DNA of 64,000 bases, taken from contig CM043971.1 of assembly GCA_014529385.2 (NCBI GenBank), positions 88,493,340-88,557,339 of the forward strand. Reading direction: 5' to 3'. Positions 1 to 11,564 of the stretch are shown in pieces. Source of the DNA: Adiantum capillus-veneris (Eukaryota; Streptophyta; Polypodiopsida; Polypodiales; Pteridaceae). The notes beneath the pieces were generated by a model that was given only the letters and a program-made list of their open reading frames with translations, made no database searches and was not told the DNA's origin. A program made the translations under genes and the position numbers. The number at the start of each line of letters is the position of its first letter. Within the stretch, counting starts at the first letter, position 1.

Positions 1-470
1 CAAGATAGGTTTTCCCCATTTTTTTGAAATTTCCTTGGTGGTGATAGCAACACTAGCTCCACTATCGAGAATTTCCATGGTTGCTACACCTTGGAATTCT
101 ACTAGAACCATAGTATTCCCATCTTCACCCTCGCAATACTCACCAACCTTGTTTAATGGTACAAATCTTGTGTTCAATTGAGGTTTTTCCAGCTCTCGGA
201 TCCCTTCTTGAATCTGTGATGTTGGATCTTTTATCCAAATTTCTCCAAGAATTTTCCAACAGTCGCTCGCATGTTTAGTCTTATCCGAAGGAGCTCTGCT
301 AGTGTAATAGTACAAGTCACAAGTGTAGATAATGTATCTATCAACCCCTTAGAGTCCATAGCCGTTTTTTATGAGAGCATTTGTGATGGCACTGCCTTCA
401 CCTCTGATTTGGCTTCATACTCTCCCATGTATGAGGGTAAGGTTTGTAAAGTGTGGGTTTTGTCCTAAAG
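1..470 (-). pseudogene. Ty3-type gag-protease fragment, runs off the left edge
   Basis: The - strand reads a retropepsin-like segment with the active-site block LDSGASVAITTKEI at about 20-65, preceded by NTRFVPLNKVGEYCEG and, further upstream in another frame, TITLAELLRIR. A protease of this kind cuts the Gag-Pol polyprotein of an LTR retrotransposon. The reading frame changes near 225 and an in-frame TAA lies near 370, so the copy is dead. The layout (leader, GQYFEG/GEYCEG-like block, D-S/G-G-A) matches the protease of the element at 34832-36184, so the two are probably related. The rest of pol would lie outside the window to the left. Confidence 0.7.
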
Positions 471-479
471 TCTGAGTGA

Positions 480-764
480 AGGAGGTAAGAGGGAGAATTA
501 TCCCATATGTAATGGAGTCAAGATGTAGAGCTACTTAAAGCTCACTTTCATGAATAAACAACACAGTTCAAGTTTGCACTACATGCTTGTCTATGGTGAG
601 CCTGTGCTAAGCTAAGTCAATATTCAAGATTGTGTTTATGAGTCCAAGCTAACCTATCTTGGAACCTAATTCACTTGAGTGATAATCTTGCTTACATACA
701 TTCACACACTTTCACTATGTTTCTCTTTCATCCACCCTAGCTAGCACGATCCCATTCCCATCCA
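480..764 (+). repeat. LTR-like 3' end of a Ty3-type element
   Basis: This AT-rich stretch carries an AATAAA-like signal (about 553) and ends in CA directly before a primer-binding-like site. The junction CA-G-TGGTATCAAAGCT is the same as at the well-supported LTR end at 33710. No partner LTR is visible, so the left limit is a guess. Confidence 0.35.
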
Positions 765-765
765 G

Positions 766-777
766 TGGTATCAAAGC
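766..777 (+). other. Primer-binding-site-like sequence
   Basis: TGGTATCAAAGC resembles the plant initiator-Met tRNA primer site (TGGTATCAGAGC) with one change. It follows a CA-ending LTR-like stretch by one base, the arrangement also seen at 33710-33725. Confidence 0.45.
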
Positions 778-811
778 TATGGTATGCTAGCTAGGTTATT
801 ACTATGATTTT

Positions 812-1015
812 GTGTTAGTATGATTAGCAGTCTTTGATTATCATTGGCATTTCCATTAGATTTCTCTACCCTCTAATCAATTCACGACTAAGCTATGTGT
901 GGGAAAGTTCATGGTGTTAGTATGATTAGCAGTCTTTGATTATCATTGGCATTTCCATTAGATTTCTCTACCCTCTAATCAATTCACGACTAAGCTATGT
1001 GTGGGAAAGTTCATG
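812..1015. repeat. Two-copy 102-bp tandem duplication
   Basis: The unit starting GTGTTAGTATGATTAGC at 812 is repeated at 914 with no difference that I could find by eye. It lies just downstream of the primer-site-like sequence, in what would be the leader of the lost element. Confidence 0.9.
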
Positions 1016-1244
1016 GTCAATTTTCTCATAGTTTGCATCTTCAATTAATATCTACAACTTTGCAATCACCTAACATCATTCACACTATCTCGAAGTGCTC
1101 TTTGCAAGCTCTTTGATGAGCACTTAACCTCACAAGTCCGAGCTTGGGAGCTCCCTCATCCCCAAATTTATTGCCTAAACATAGGTGTGTGTGTGTGTGT
1201 GGGTGAAGCATTACAGAGCCGAAATAAAAAATCTCTATTTTAAA

Positions 1245-1345
1245 CTCTATCTCATGTGGAGCCCATTGGGCCCCTTGGTCTAGCACAATCACTCTATTAA
1301 TAGTGTATGTGGTGGGTTGTGGGTTCAATGTGGGCTCCCTTAATT
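1245..1345 (+). other. tRNA-like, possible SINE head
   Basis: A stretch with an A-box-like CTTGGTCTAGCAC (about 1275) and a B-box-like GTGGGTTCAATG (about 1318) has the spacing of a tRNA-derived pol III promoter, with an inverted CACTCTATTAATAGTG between them where an anticodon arm would sit. It does not fold cleanly as a functional tRNA to my eye. A tRNA-derived SINE head is the better reading, but no poly(A)/(T) tail or target duplication was recognised. Confidence 0.3.
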
Positions 1346-1820
1346 TGGGTCTGTAAGGGGCTGCTGATCCCGTGTTGCGCCACATCCTTTTGCTCATCGT
1401 TGGACATCAAAGGCGCATGAAATCCTTCCGATAACCCCGTCGGCTCCATAAGCCAGGCATCCCGTGCCCTTGCTCCACCCATGTGCCGCTCGCCCTTGGG
1501 CCTTAGCAAGCCTACCTTCCCACAAGCCTCAAAGCTTCCAAAGGCTTACAAGAGGACTCAAAGCTTACAAGAGGAACTCCAAGGTTCTTCAAAAGCTAGT
1601 ATGCTCAGATTTCTGATTCGGGCTTATTTCGGCCTCCGTTTCCACTACATGCAATACTACACAGACTATTTTGTCATTTTGTGCAGAAATTCTATACGTG
1701 CCATTTTCTGCATAACAGGTCCCTTACAGTCTTCTACGGTTTGTGCTATATAACACTTCTTGTTCTCGCTTTGTTTCTCCTCTTTTCGGGCAGTTTTCAC
1801 ATTAGGTGCAGGCATTCGTC

Positions 1821-2725
1821 ATGGCCGACAACAACACAAATGTGTTCAAGATGTTTGTTGCTGAGGACAGATTGGATGGGGACAATTATCCTATGTGGGC
1901 TTACATGATGCAACATGTTCTTGTGTCAAAGGGTGTCTGGAGTAGAGTGTAGGGCATTGATGTACATCCTGGTTCTGAACATGTAGGCAATGTTGAGGAT
2001 GTTGCAAGTCTTGCTGCAAGAATTGCTTTTGTTAGAGTTGTTTTGCTTATGGCAGAACAATCTCGTTGGGATGTAAAGGATGCATAGGCTCATGCATTGA
2101 TTGCATTGTCTGTGAAGCGCACCATTACTCCTCGCATTCATTTAGTGAAATTTGCAAAACAGGATTGGGATATTTTGGTTGGTCTTTATACAAGTCGCGA
2201 TGAGGCTAAAAGTGCATTGTTGTGTAAAGAGATAGAGCTGGAGTCAAAGATTATGCATGAAGAAGATGGTATGGACACTTTCCTTGCTGGTGTCAAGGAT
2301 ATTAATGAGCAACTTATTTCTGCAGGTGAAGTCATTTTTTACATTTCCCTTGTGCAGGCTGTTCTTAATGTCTTGCCAGATTCTTACCAGAATTTTTCTA
2401 TTACTTGGAGACTTATGACCCAAGGAAATCCTGAAGTTCTCAAGTTGATACATTATGCACATTGCTGTTGCAAGAGTCACTTTCAACAAAAAATATGACT
2501 AGACAGCATGCAGTTGAACAGGACTTTATTGATGCTCAAAGAAAAGGTGGTAACATCAATGCAACCACTTCTTTTGGTTCTTCTTCGAGAGGAAAATCAC
2601 ATGTTCCTAATGCTTATGTTGGAAGCAATTAGTCTGGAAATTCTGGTGATAAGGGCAAAAAGAAGATGCGTTGCCATTATTGAAAAGCTAATGATCACTT
2701 GATCAATCAATTTCCTAAGTTGAAG
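1821..2725 (+). pseudogene. copia gag remnant (Copia-1)
   Basis: The start is ATG at 1821 (MADNNTNVFKMF). The conserved copia Gag motif LDGDNYPMWAYMM follows at about 1870. Frame is lost by a TAG at about 1950 (AAG in Copia-2) and a TAG at about 2086 where Copia-2 reads CAG. The C-terminal zinc knuckle is ruined: at about 2667-2715 the second Cys codon is TGA and the last Cys is Phe, while Copia-2 keeps CHYC....H....C. Gag would form the virus-like particle and bind template RNA. Confidence 0.8.
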
Positions 2726-2886
2726 GCCAAAGAGGCTAAGAAGAAAGAGGCTGGTTCCACTACCAATGATAGCTCCACCACAAATATAGCTATTGTTGAG
2801 TCTTCTGTGAAAGGAGATTGTGATGTTGATGTTGATGCAGAATGGGATTTTAGTGTAGAGTGCACTTATAATCCTGTTTTCCATGA

Positions 2887-3235
2887 TGCATGCATGTCAC
2901 TTGCTGCAAATTCACATGTGTGGTATTTTTCCAATGGTGCTACAAAGCACATTACCTCACATCGTGATTTGTTCGCCTCTCTTGAGTCTATCCCTCATGG
3001 GAATTTAGTTACTTGTGCCAACAATGCCTCTTATCCGGTTCAGGGAGTTGGAAAGATTGTGCTTACTACTGCAAATGGCCGTTTTTTTCACACTTGTTGA
3101 TGCACTTTATGTACTTGGGGTTAAGACATATGTATCTGCACTTGCTAGACTTGGTCTTGTAGTCAAATTTGTGGATGACAGATGTACAGTACATGATCTC
3201 AGTTTCCGTGATTAAATTGTTGTATCTGGCATTTT
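2887..3235 (+). pseudogene. copia protease remnant (Copia-1)
   Basis: The segment VWYFSNGATKHIT (about 2918) sits where copia proteases carry W-x-x-D-S-G-A-T. The catalytic Asp codon is TCC (Ser) here and the next residue is Asn, so it could not work as an aspartic protease. A frameshift follows near 3100. The downstream CTVHDLSF stretch matches the spacer before copia integrase. Confidence 0.7.
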
Positions 3236-3289
3236 ATGCCATGGGCTATATAAGCTCACTTTGTATGACAAGTGTGGGTAGAATTTTGC

Positions 3290-4170
3290 GAATGCAATTG
3301 TGGATTCTAAGGCTATTTCAAATGCAAAACTTTGGCATGCATGTTTTGGACATTTGAATTTGCCAGTTTGCTGCGTTTGCAGAAATTTGATATGGTTGCT
3401 TCTTTGCTGCCTCTCAAAGCACTTGTCAAAGCACCTGTCAAACATGTTTGTGAAGGTTGTGTTTTGGGTAAGATGCAACGTTCAAAGTTTCCAAAGGATG
3501 GTTCAGATAGGGCCACATGCAAGTTGCAGCTTGTGCATAGTGATGTTTGTGGGCCCATGCAAACTCCATCCTTGGGAAATTACCTTTACTTTGTGACTTT
3601 CATTGATGATTACTCTAGGCATGCATACATATTTTCTCTTAAAGCAAAGTTCAAAGTATTTATGTGCTTCAAACAATTTCTGGCTATGGCTGAAAATGTC
3701 TTTAAATGTACTATGGGCACCCTCTGTTCCGATCGAGGGGGGGAGTATATGTCTCATGAATTTAATGCATTTCTGGCTAGTCGTGGAATAAAACACCAAT
3801 GTACAGTGCCTTATACGCCTCAACAAAATGGTGTTGCTGAGAGGAAAAATAGGTCACTTACGAAAATGGCATGATGTATGGTCAAAAGTCAAGCTTTGCC
3901 ACATTTGTTTTGGCTTGAGGCCATCATGTGTGCCACTTATGTACTTAACAAGTGTCCTACAAAAGCTTTGCAGTCTATTACTCCATATGAAGCATCGCAT
4001 GGTAGAAAGCCTTCTATTGAGCACGTGGTGTTTTTGGCTGTTTGGCATATGCTTTGGTGCCACAAACACAATGCAAAAAATTGGATGATAAGGCTGTCAA
4101 ATATAGTTATGTTGGTTATAGTGCTGAAAGCAAAGGTTATAGGTTGTTTCATCCACAAACAATGTGTATT
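3290..4170 (+). pseudogene. copia integrase remnant (Copia-1)
   Basis: The reading frame at 3332-3874 holds a copia integrase core: LVHSDVCGPM (first Asp, about 3535), TLCSDRGGEYMS (second Asp, about 3730) and PQQNGVAERKNRS (Glu, about 3835). A zinc-binding remnant (LWHACFGHLN, VCEGC) precedes it. After a TGA near 3873 the sequence continues in other frames with the usual post-core text (LPHLFWLEAI, YVLNKCPTKAL). Integrase would join cDNA ends to host DNA; this copy is disrupted. Confidence 0.8.
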
Positions 4171-4589
4171 CTAGTTTCACGGGATGTTGTGTTTGTGGAA
4201 AATTCTGTTAAGCCCTTGCTGTCATGTTCTAGAGACAATAATGTAAGCTCACAGGACATTTATGAAACTTTGTTGCCTCTTTTCAGTGGTAGAGTACGAA
4301 TGTAAATTCCAATCAGACAGCCTATGGGGCTTTCTAAAAGTGTTACAAAGCAGCTTATTACTGATGCAGATGTACATGATGTACTTGATGAGGAAAGGGC
4401 TGAGAATGAGCAGGCTAGAGGTATGCCTAAATGGATGGTGTATACTTTGCGTGACAGTAAATTGGATGCACCTTTGCCTAGTCATAATCGTTCAGGTTCT
4501 TGCCATGCATCTTATGCATTAGATTGTTATGCTTTGGTTGTGTCTAGCTTACATGATGTAGAGGAACCTATGTCTTTGATGAAGCACAA

Positions 4590-6070
4590 AATTCAAAAAA
4601 TTAGATGGTTGCTATGCAATCAGAATATGATGAACTTATAGAAAATGACACCTGGACTTTATGTGATTTTCCTCCTAGCAAAACGGACATTGGTACCAAG
4701 TGGGCTTACAAGTTGAAACGCAAGCCGGATTGTGAGATGGATTGCTATAAGGCTCAACTTGTTGCAAAGGTTATGCACAACAAAAACGCATAGATTATGA
4801 AGAGACTTTTGCTCCCACTTGTCGTATGACTACTGTGCGTTTTCTATGTGCATTGGCCGCTCATTTTGGTTGGGATGTACATCAATCAGACATTGTTACT
4901 GCTTTCTTGAATGGTGACATATTTGAGGAAGTTTATGTAATGCAGCCTTCGGTTTTGTCAAGAAAGGACAAGACGATAAGGTGTACAAATGTAACAAAGC
5001 TTTGTATGGGTTGAAGAAATCTCCTTGTGCTTCGTATGAGAAGGTTGACACTCATTTGGTCAAACGGGGCTTTTGTAACAGTCCAACAGAAAGCACATTG
5101 TATGTAAACGTGAGGGTGATGTACGTCTCATTGTGGTTCTTTATGTTGATGATTTGCTGGTCACTCTACCAAATGAGAGACATATTGCTGAATGTAAGGC
5201 TGATTTGAATGCTACTTTCAAGATGAAAGATTTGGGGTTGTTGCATCATTACTTGGGTATACAGTTTAAGCAGTGTGATGGTGGTATTGCCTTGTGTCAA
5301 AAAGTTACATAGAGACATTGCTATGTAAGTTTGAACTTGAGGATTGCAAACCTATTGCCACTCCCATGTAAACAGGTTTGAAATTAAGTCTTCATGATGT
5401 TGGTGATCCTGCAGATGTCACTCTTTACCAAAATTCTGGTGAATGCCTTGTTTATGTATGCAACACGAAGCCAGATATTCATTTTGCAGTCTCACAGGTG
5501 AGCAGATTTATGCATAGCCCTGGGTCTAAGCATTGGCAGGTTGTCAAGAGTATTTTCCACTACTTTAGTGGCACTTTACATCGTGGCTTTTTTTATCCCA
5601 AGGGGGGATCATTGCCACCAGACTTACATTGGGCTGGTTGTTTTGACACGCAAGTGTCCACAAGTGGTTTTTGTTTCATGCTTGGCAGTTCATGTATATC
5701 ATGGTTGAGCAAGAAGCAACCTACCGTGTCCACTTCTAGTTGTGAGGCTAAGTACAAGGCAATCTTCACAGCTACGGTTGAGTGTGTATGGCTCAGACGC
5801 TTTATGGCTGATTTGGCTGTTGGATAGGACACTACCAACACTATCTCACTGACAGTCAGAGCGCATTGGCAGCTGCGAGGAACCCAGCTTTTCATGCTCA
5901 CACAAAGCACATTGAGGTGCATTACCACTATGTCAGGGAGAGGCTCTCAGCAGGAGATATCAGCTTGGCTTATGTACCAACATAGGACAATCTTCCAGAT
6001 CTTTTCACAAAGGCATTGTCTCGTGAGAAGTTCGAAGCTTTTTGCAAAGCTTTAGGCTTACTCCCCTTTG
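4590..6070 (+). pseudogene. copia RT-RNase H remnant (Copia-1)
   Basis: RT is recognisable from TKWAYKLKRKPD (about 4697), [19 protein letters not shown] (about 4885) and YVDD (about 5142), spread over several frames. RNase H follows (5378-5827) with STSGFCFMLGS and SKKQPTVSTSSCEAKYKA. Relative to Copia-2, about 18 bases are missing near 5630, which removes the block FSDSD that carries a catalytic Asp of RNase H. Reverse transcription by this copy is therefore impossible. Confidence 0.8.
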
Positions 6071-6153
6071 TGGACTAATCATGTCCTTAGGGCATGGCAC
6101 TTCCCTTTACTTATGTGCTAGCTCTCGTTCACCGCATCACTCCAGGGGGGATT

Positions 6154-6385
6154 TGTTACCATTTACATGTGGTAGTGGTGTGTGTGAACACACTTAGGAC
6201 CGTCGGGGCATTTTTCCCCTCACTAGGAGATTTCATCCCTTGTGCATTGTATATACGCCCATCATTCTAGGGCTATCTATCTTTTCCATTGCACACTAAG
6301 TAATACACTCTCTGTTGTGTGCCTTGAGCTTCCTTCATCTTCTCCAAGTTGTATGTGTTTTCCTGCAACCCTAATTCAAAAAACA
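6154..6385 (+). repeat. 3' LTR of Copia-1
   Basis: It begins TGTTACC after the polypurine run CCAGGGGGGATT and is nearly the same as the LTR at 14867-15092, including CATTCTAGGGCTATCTATC and CTGCAACCCTAATT. The 3' terminus has been altered (an A-run replaces CCAACA). Confidence 0.85.
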
Positions 6386-9302
6386 CGTATGATGTCTAAG
6401 TTGTTAGAATGCATTTCTGTATCTTTCCTAGGTGCTCTTTGATATGTGTACAACATGCACATGTTCTGAGAACAAAGTTTGGCTATCAGGAATGCACCTT
6501 ATCACCACTTTTTCTCAAGAAGTTTCCCGGAAAGAGTAAAACTTTATCAATACTTAGTTCATATTCCCAAATGAGATGAAACTTGGTGTATGTGCTCTAT
6601 ATAACATGCAGACTATGGGTGTCAAGTCAAAAGCCCATTTTTGCTACCAGATCTACTCTTGAGACATCATACGCGTAATTATGTCTGCTTGGGAGATTTG
6701 GTCCAGAACTCAAGCACAGGATTCCCCAAGCCTTCAACACTGCTTCCAAAGCACTCTTACAAATTTTCAATGCAAAAACATGCATTGAACCACAAGTTTC
6801 CTATTTTTTTCATTTTCACACTCAACTTTTGTCTTTTGGGAACCAAATGTTGGTCAAAACCTTAGTTCCAAGGTGTACTTGGGGTAAAACACCCCTTTAG
6901 AACACTATGATGTAGTCTGTTTGTCAAATTTGGTCTCCTGCTAGGCCCTAAGACATCATACATGTATGACGTCTACAGATGAAAAATTACAAATTTCTCA
7001 TCCAGATCTCTTGTATATGTGTTCTTTTATGCCCAACCTCACTCAACCATGCAAAAATGTCTATTGAAGCTTGTTTATTGCAAGTTATCTTTAAAAATTG
7101 ACATTTTAAAGATTACTTATGCAAGCAAGCTTACAAGCAAATAATGTCAATGATGGATAGCTCTAGATCACAATCACATGTCCTATCTACAACTACTCCT
7201 ACTCATCATGTGGGATTTTGCAATCGTGGGTAGAAACACACTTTACTGCCACACACGGGCTAGTAAGCACTTTCACACCACCACAACCAATCAAACAACA
7301 ACAATCACAACTATATCAAAATAACTAAACTGTCTACCGCGAAACACCCAGGTAAGACACACGCTCCCTAGAACCTCTCTAAAGCCTCGAGAGTCCTACC
7401 TAGAGTAAAATAACAAGGCTCTGGTGAACCAGAGGAGCTTTCATGTTGTAGTACTAGTGGTCACCTACCTAGGGCTCTCGTCCCTGGCGGCGTCAATGTT
7501 CTCGGGTAGATTTGTTGATCGCAATTGCTAGTAAAGTGAGAGCTAGGCCAACAAACAAGATCTCAACCAAGGACGGAGCTTGACCTGTAGGCACATGGAA
7601 ACAAATAGATGGGTGTCAATCACCTACTTGACCTTCTAATGACAATCACTAATAAGGAAAACCAACTCAAAGCACACTATGTATGCATGCAAGTTATCGT
7701 ATCTACGATGGCTATGCTCTCCGAAACAAGACCTAACATTATCGAATCATCACGAAACTCAAGGGGTGATCTCTACACACCTAAAGGACACTACCCTAAA
7801 GTCTCTAACCCAATTCACTATCTGTAAACACTTGGTGCAAAAACCGCGTATGAAGACATGCCAAAAATTACAGGTCACCAATTCTAGACGGTCTAGGCCT
7901 AATGTGTAGTTATACTCGCCATGAACGCAATGACATATAGAAATTTCTATTCAGATGCATGGTTAGAGAGAAAAATCACCTCAAAGCTCATGTAAAAGCT
8001 CTTCGCGGAGAAATCCAAACGTACAAGCTTGGCGTCGGCTCGTAGCTCTTGTCGTTGCTAACATGATGGTGAAGACACCTTCACAATGCAGCATTTGTAG
8101 CACGTGTAGAGAGTAGAAGAAGATCACTCAGTCTCTCACACAAAACTCACGACACACTTAGTTGAGCTCAAAGGTTGATTAATTCAAAAGTTGTCATTAG
8201 GGTTACAAAATTGGCTTTTATACCTCAGCTTTGGAGGTTCTAACTTCTAAGAATCCGCATGGCTTTGGCTAATCCACATATTTAGTATATTACAATCTAA
8301 AAACTCAATCGAGTCCTGAAAAATAATTACATTGAGTTTGACGGAGTAGATAATACAAAATGGGCTTTTCTTTGTGTCCAGTGGTTAACAATGATACTAC
8401 AAGAATCTTATTAATATATTTTCAAAAGATTGTGTAATTTAAGGAGGTGTCCTTTCTTGCATGCAATTTGCCTTTGTATTGTGCATCTTATATTTTTTCT
8501 TTTAATCTTTACTTAGAGTGCTCCTCCATAGACGCTCTACAGGTACCTTTGGGGTCCCTCAAACTTAGGTAGCTATGTCCCATAACGTTTTGGTATAACA
8601 ATCACAAAATCCATTAACTAGATGTTTCAAGTTATGCTACATGACCTTTCCACTAGGAGGTTCCTCAACCACCCCCTACACTAAAGAATGGCCTTTTTAC
8701 GGCTACAACCAGTGAAACTCATGCAAGTATTGATTGTCAAGGCATGCAGAAGAAGAGCTGTTTCAACTCCACTACCCTTAAAAGGGTGTATCGTGATCGA
8801 CGGGGAATGGGGGGCATGACACTATGTGCCACAGGATTTTATATGAACCCTAGGCAATGGGATTAATGGTGAAAATACACCAATCTCAAGGTGCAAAAAT
8901 GCTTTCTAAAAAGTCAACAATGTTGACCAACATGCTTGAGAATAGGTATTTGAACCCACCACCTTGCGGATGGTAGCCTCGTGGGCAAACCACGAAGTCG
9001 ATGTGCTTCCTTGAAAGATAGGTGAATTCACAACTTTATGAAGCTGGTTCAAGTTTTGTTTATGTTTTACTTTTGGGAATCCGACGTCCTTGCATGCCTC
9101 TGCTTTTGTGCATGGGCTTATGTGTTGTCATTCCCATTGCTCTTAACTCTAGCTTCATTCAAGTCCCAATGTGATATAGTGCTTGTTGGGGGGGGGGGGG
9201 GTCTCCCAAAGAAATTATTAGGGTTTGATTTAAGACATGCCAAAATATGATAATTATCACACATAATGGCTTGAATTAAAAGAAATTCACCAATTAATGA
9301 GA
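6386..9302. other. Intergenic stretch without recognisable genes
   Basis: Apart from the tRNA-like segment near 8940 and a run of 14 G at about 9188, I see only short chance reading frames here. A motif like GACATCATAC.CGTA recurs loosely at about 6660 and 6950. A short phrase, CGTGATCGACGG followed by a G-rich run, occurs at about 8791 and again at about 9360. Confidence 0.5.
8940..9012 (-). other. tRNA-like B-box segment, possible SINE
   Basis: The - strand reads GGTGGTGGGTTCAAATACC, a good match to the pol III B box GGTTCAANNCC, about 35 bases after a G/C-rich TGGTTTGCCCACGAGG that could be a degraded A box. No intact cloverleaf is evident. Confidence 0.25.
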
Positions 9303-9657
9303 TATCTCCCCCCCCCCATAGATGCCACGAAGTGGGAGTCGAGGGATCTACGGCATTGCACGTGATCGACGGAGTGGGGAGGGGGGGGGGGGGGGCCTTT
9401 GGGCCATCAGATCAACATAGCAGGGGGGCAGGTTTTTATATCTATGGAGTCATGATCCCTACAACGATGCGCAATAGGTGGGTTGGATAGGGCATTGGAG
9501 TGCCGAGTGCGAGGTCCATGGCTCGAGGCGCATCCGCAACGGTTGGAAGCCTGATTTTTTATTACATGAAGAAGGGATCCACGACAGATTAAACCTCGGC
9601 CGTTGATCCCTTCACTTTTGGGCGTGGCATTTATAGATGAGTCTCCCCCCCCCCCCA
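9303..9657. mobile_element. MITE-like element with imperfect terminal inverted repeats
   Basis: The left arm (about 9317-9354, ATAGATGCCACG...GGGATCTACGGC) is repeated in inverted orientation at about 9599-9641 (GCCGTTGATCCC...GGCATTTATAGAT). Arms are about 38 bp with perhaps three quarters identity. Both ends are flanked in direct orientation by TCTCCCCCC runs, which could be a target duplication or slippage-prone homopolymer. No coding capacity. Confidence 0.4.
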
Positions 9658-9800
9658 CCCCTTTAAAAAAAAAAACCTACGAAAAGTCTCCTTGCTCGCC
9701 CTTACTTTGCGATCGGTCTCCTGCTCCCATAATGCTTCTCCAAACTGGCCCCATCGCCTACCTGAAGATAAAGAGAGCCCTCTGTGGAGAGAGCTCCTAT

Positions 9801-9947
<147 letters not shown>

Positions 9948-9994
9948 CCTCACTAGCATTGCCTCTGGGGCTTCCAGAGAGAGACAAAGACAGT

Positions 9995-10171
9995 TGTTAC
10001 CACATGTGGTAGTAATGTGTGTGAACATACTTAGGACCGTTGTGTCGTTCATCATTCTAGGCCTATCTATCTTTCTATTACACACGAAGTAATACACTCT
10101 CTATTGTGTGCCTTGAGGTTCCTTCGTCTTCTCTTAGCTGTGTGTGTTTTCTTGCAACCCTAATTCCAACA
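9995..10171 (+). repeat. 5' LTR of Copia-2
   Basis: TGTTACC to CCAACA, 177 bp. It lacks about 49 bp present in the 3' LTR (the stretch around CCTCACTAGGAGG and TGTATATACG), which would remove the likely TATA region (TGTATATA). Confidence 0.88.
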
Positions 10172-10173
10172 AT

Positions 10174-10185
10174 TGGTATCAGAGC
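10174..10185 (+). other. Primer-binding site, tRNA-iMet type
   Basis: TGGTATCAGAGC is complementary to the 3' end of plant initiator methionine tRNA and lies two bases after the 5' LTR, the expected place for priming minus-strand cDNA. Confidence 0.9.
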
Positions 10186-10527
10186 AGGTTGCGTCCTCCT
10201 GGGCACCAGCAGCTCCAACACACGCTTGCTCACTTTCTTCGATTTTAGTGAGCTTTGGCGAGAGTTCGCGGGTTGAAAAATATTTTGGGTAAGTAAAGAG
10301 CTTAGTCTGCTCAGATTCCTGATTCGGGATCACTTTGGCCTCCGTTTCTATTACAGGCAGTACTGCACATGCTATTTCGTCATTTTGTGTGTAGAAATTT
10401 TGTCAGTGCCATTTTTTGTATAACAGGTTCCTTATGGTCTTCTACGGTTTATGCTATATAGCACGTGTTGTTCCCGCTTTCCTTCTCCTCTTTTCGGGCA
10501 ATTTTCACATCAGGTGCATCATTTACC

Positions 10528-11560
10528 ATGGCTGACAACAACACAAATGTGTTCAAGATGTTTGCTGTCTACTGAGGACAAATTGGATGGGGACAATTAC
10601 CCTATGTGGGCTTATATGATACACCATGTTCTTGTGTTGAAGGGCGTTTGGAACATTGTGAAGGGCATTGATGTACGTCTTGGTTTTGAGGATACAGGCG
10701 ATGTTGAGGATGTTGAAGGTCTTGCTGCAAGGATTGCTGCTGGTAGAGTTGTTTTGCCTACGGCAGAACAAGCTCGTTGGGATGTAAAAGATGCACAGGC
10801 TCATGCATTGATTGTGTTGTTTGTGAAGCGCACTATTACTCCTCATTCATTCATGAAGTGTGCAAAGCAGGCTTGGGATATTCTGGCTGGTCTTTATGCA
10901 AGTCACAAATAAGGCAAAAATTGCATTGTTGCGTAAAGAGCTGTAGTCGAAGATTATGCATGAGGAAGATGACATGGACACTTTCCTTGCTTGGTGTCAA
11001 GGATATCAATGAGCAACTTATTTTTGTAAGAGAAGTCATTTCAAACAATTCCCTTGTGCAGACTGTTCTTAATACCTTGCCAGATTCTTACCAGACTTTT
11101 GCTATTACTTGGAGACTTATGACCCAAGGAAATCCTGAAGTTGTCAAGTTTGATGCATTATGCACAATGTTGTTGCAAGAGTCGCTTTCTAGAAAATTCA
11201 GGACTAGACAATGTGCAGTTGAACAAGTCTTTATTGATGCTGAAAGAAAAGGTGGTAACATTAATGCAGCCACTTCTTATGGTTCTTTTGCGATAGAAAA
11301 ATCACATGTTCCTAATGCTTCTGTTGGAACTAGTTAGTCTGGAAATTCTGGTGATAAGGGCAAAAACAAGATGCGTTGCCATTATTGTAAAGCTAATGAT
11401 CACTTGATCAAGCAGTGTCCTAAGTTGAAGGTCAAAGAGGCTAGAAGAAAGAGGTTGGTTCCACCACAAATGCAACTATTGTTGAGTCTTCTGTGAAAGG
11501 AGATTGTGACGCTGATGTTGATACAAAATGAGATTTTAGTGTAGAGTGCACTCATAATAC
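10528..11560 (+). pseudogene. copia gag remnant (Copia-2)
   Basis: ATG at 10528 (MADNNTNVFKMF) is followed by a small indel near 10565 that shifts to the frame carrying STEDKLDGDNYPMWAYM. Gag text continues to about 11330 with a TAA near 10910 and a frameshift near 10985. The CCHC zinc knuckle CHYCKANDHLIKQCP at about 11372-11418 is intact, unlike in Copia-1. Confidence 0.8.
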
Positions 11561-11564
11561 TACT

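Larger units (their letters stand above)
1597..6385 (+). mobile_element. Copia-1, 5'-truncated Ty1/copia element
   Basis: From about 1597 the sequence aligns with the leader of Copia-2 (from about 10300) and continues through gag, protease, integrase, RT and RNase H to a 3' LTR at 6154. The 5' LTR and primer site are missing, so the 5' end was lost by deletion or recombination. The gene order gag-protease-integrase-RT-RNase H is diagnostic of Ty1/copia. Many frameshifts and stops break the frame. It stands in tandem, same orientation, about 3.6 kb upstream of Copia-2. Confidence 0.9.

Noticed and set aside
766-777. TGGTATCA-type sequences as tRNA genes
   Set aside because: Each lies one or two bases after an LTR end and has no cloverleaf; they are primer-binding sites (also 10174 and 33712).
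812-1015. Direct repeats as a CRISPR array
   Set aside because: Two contiguous 102-bp units without spacers in a plant genome; a simple tandem duplication.
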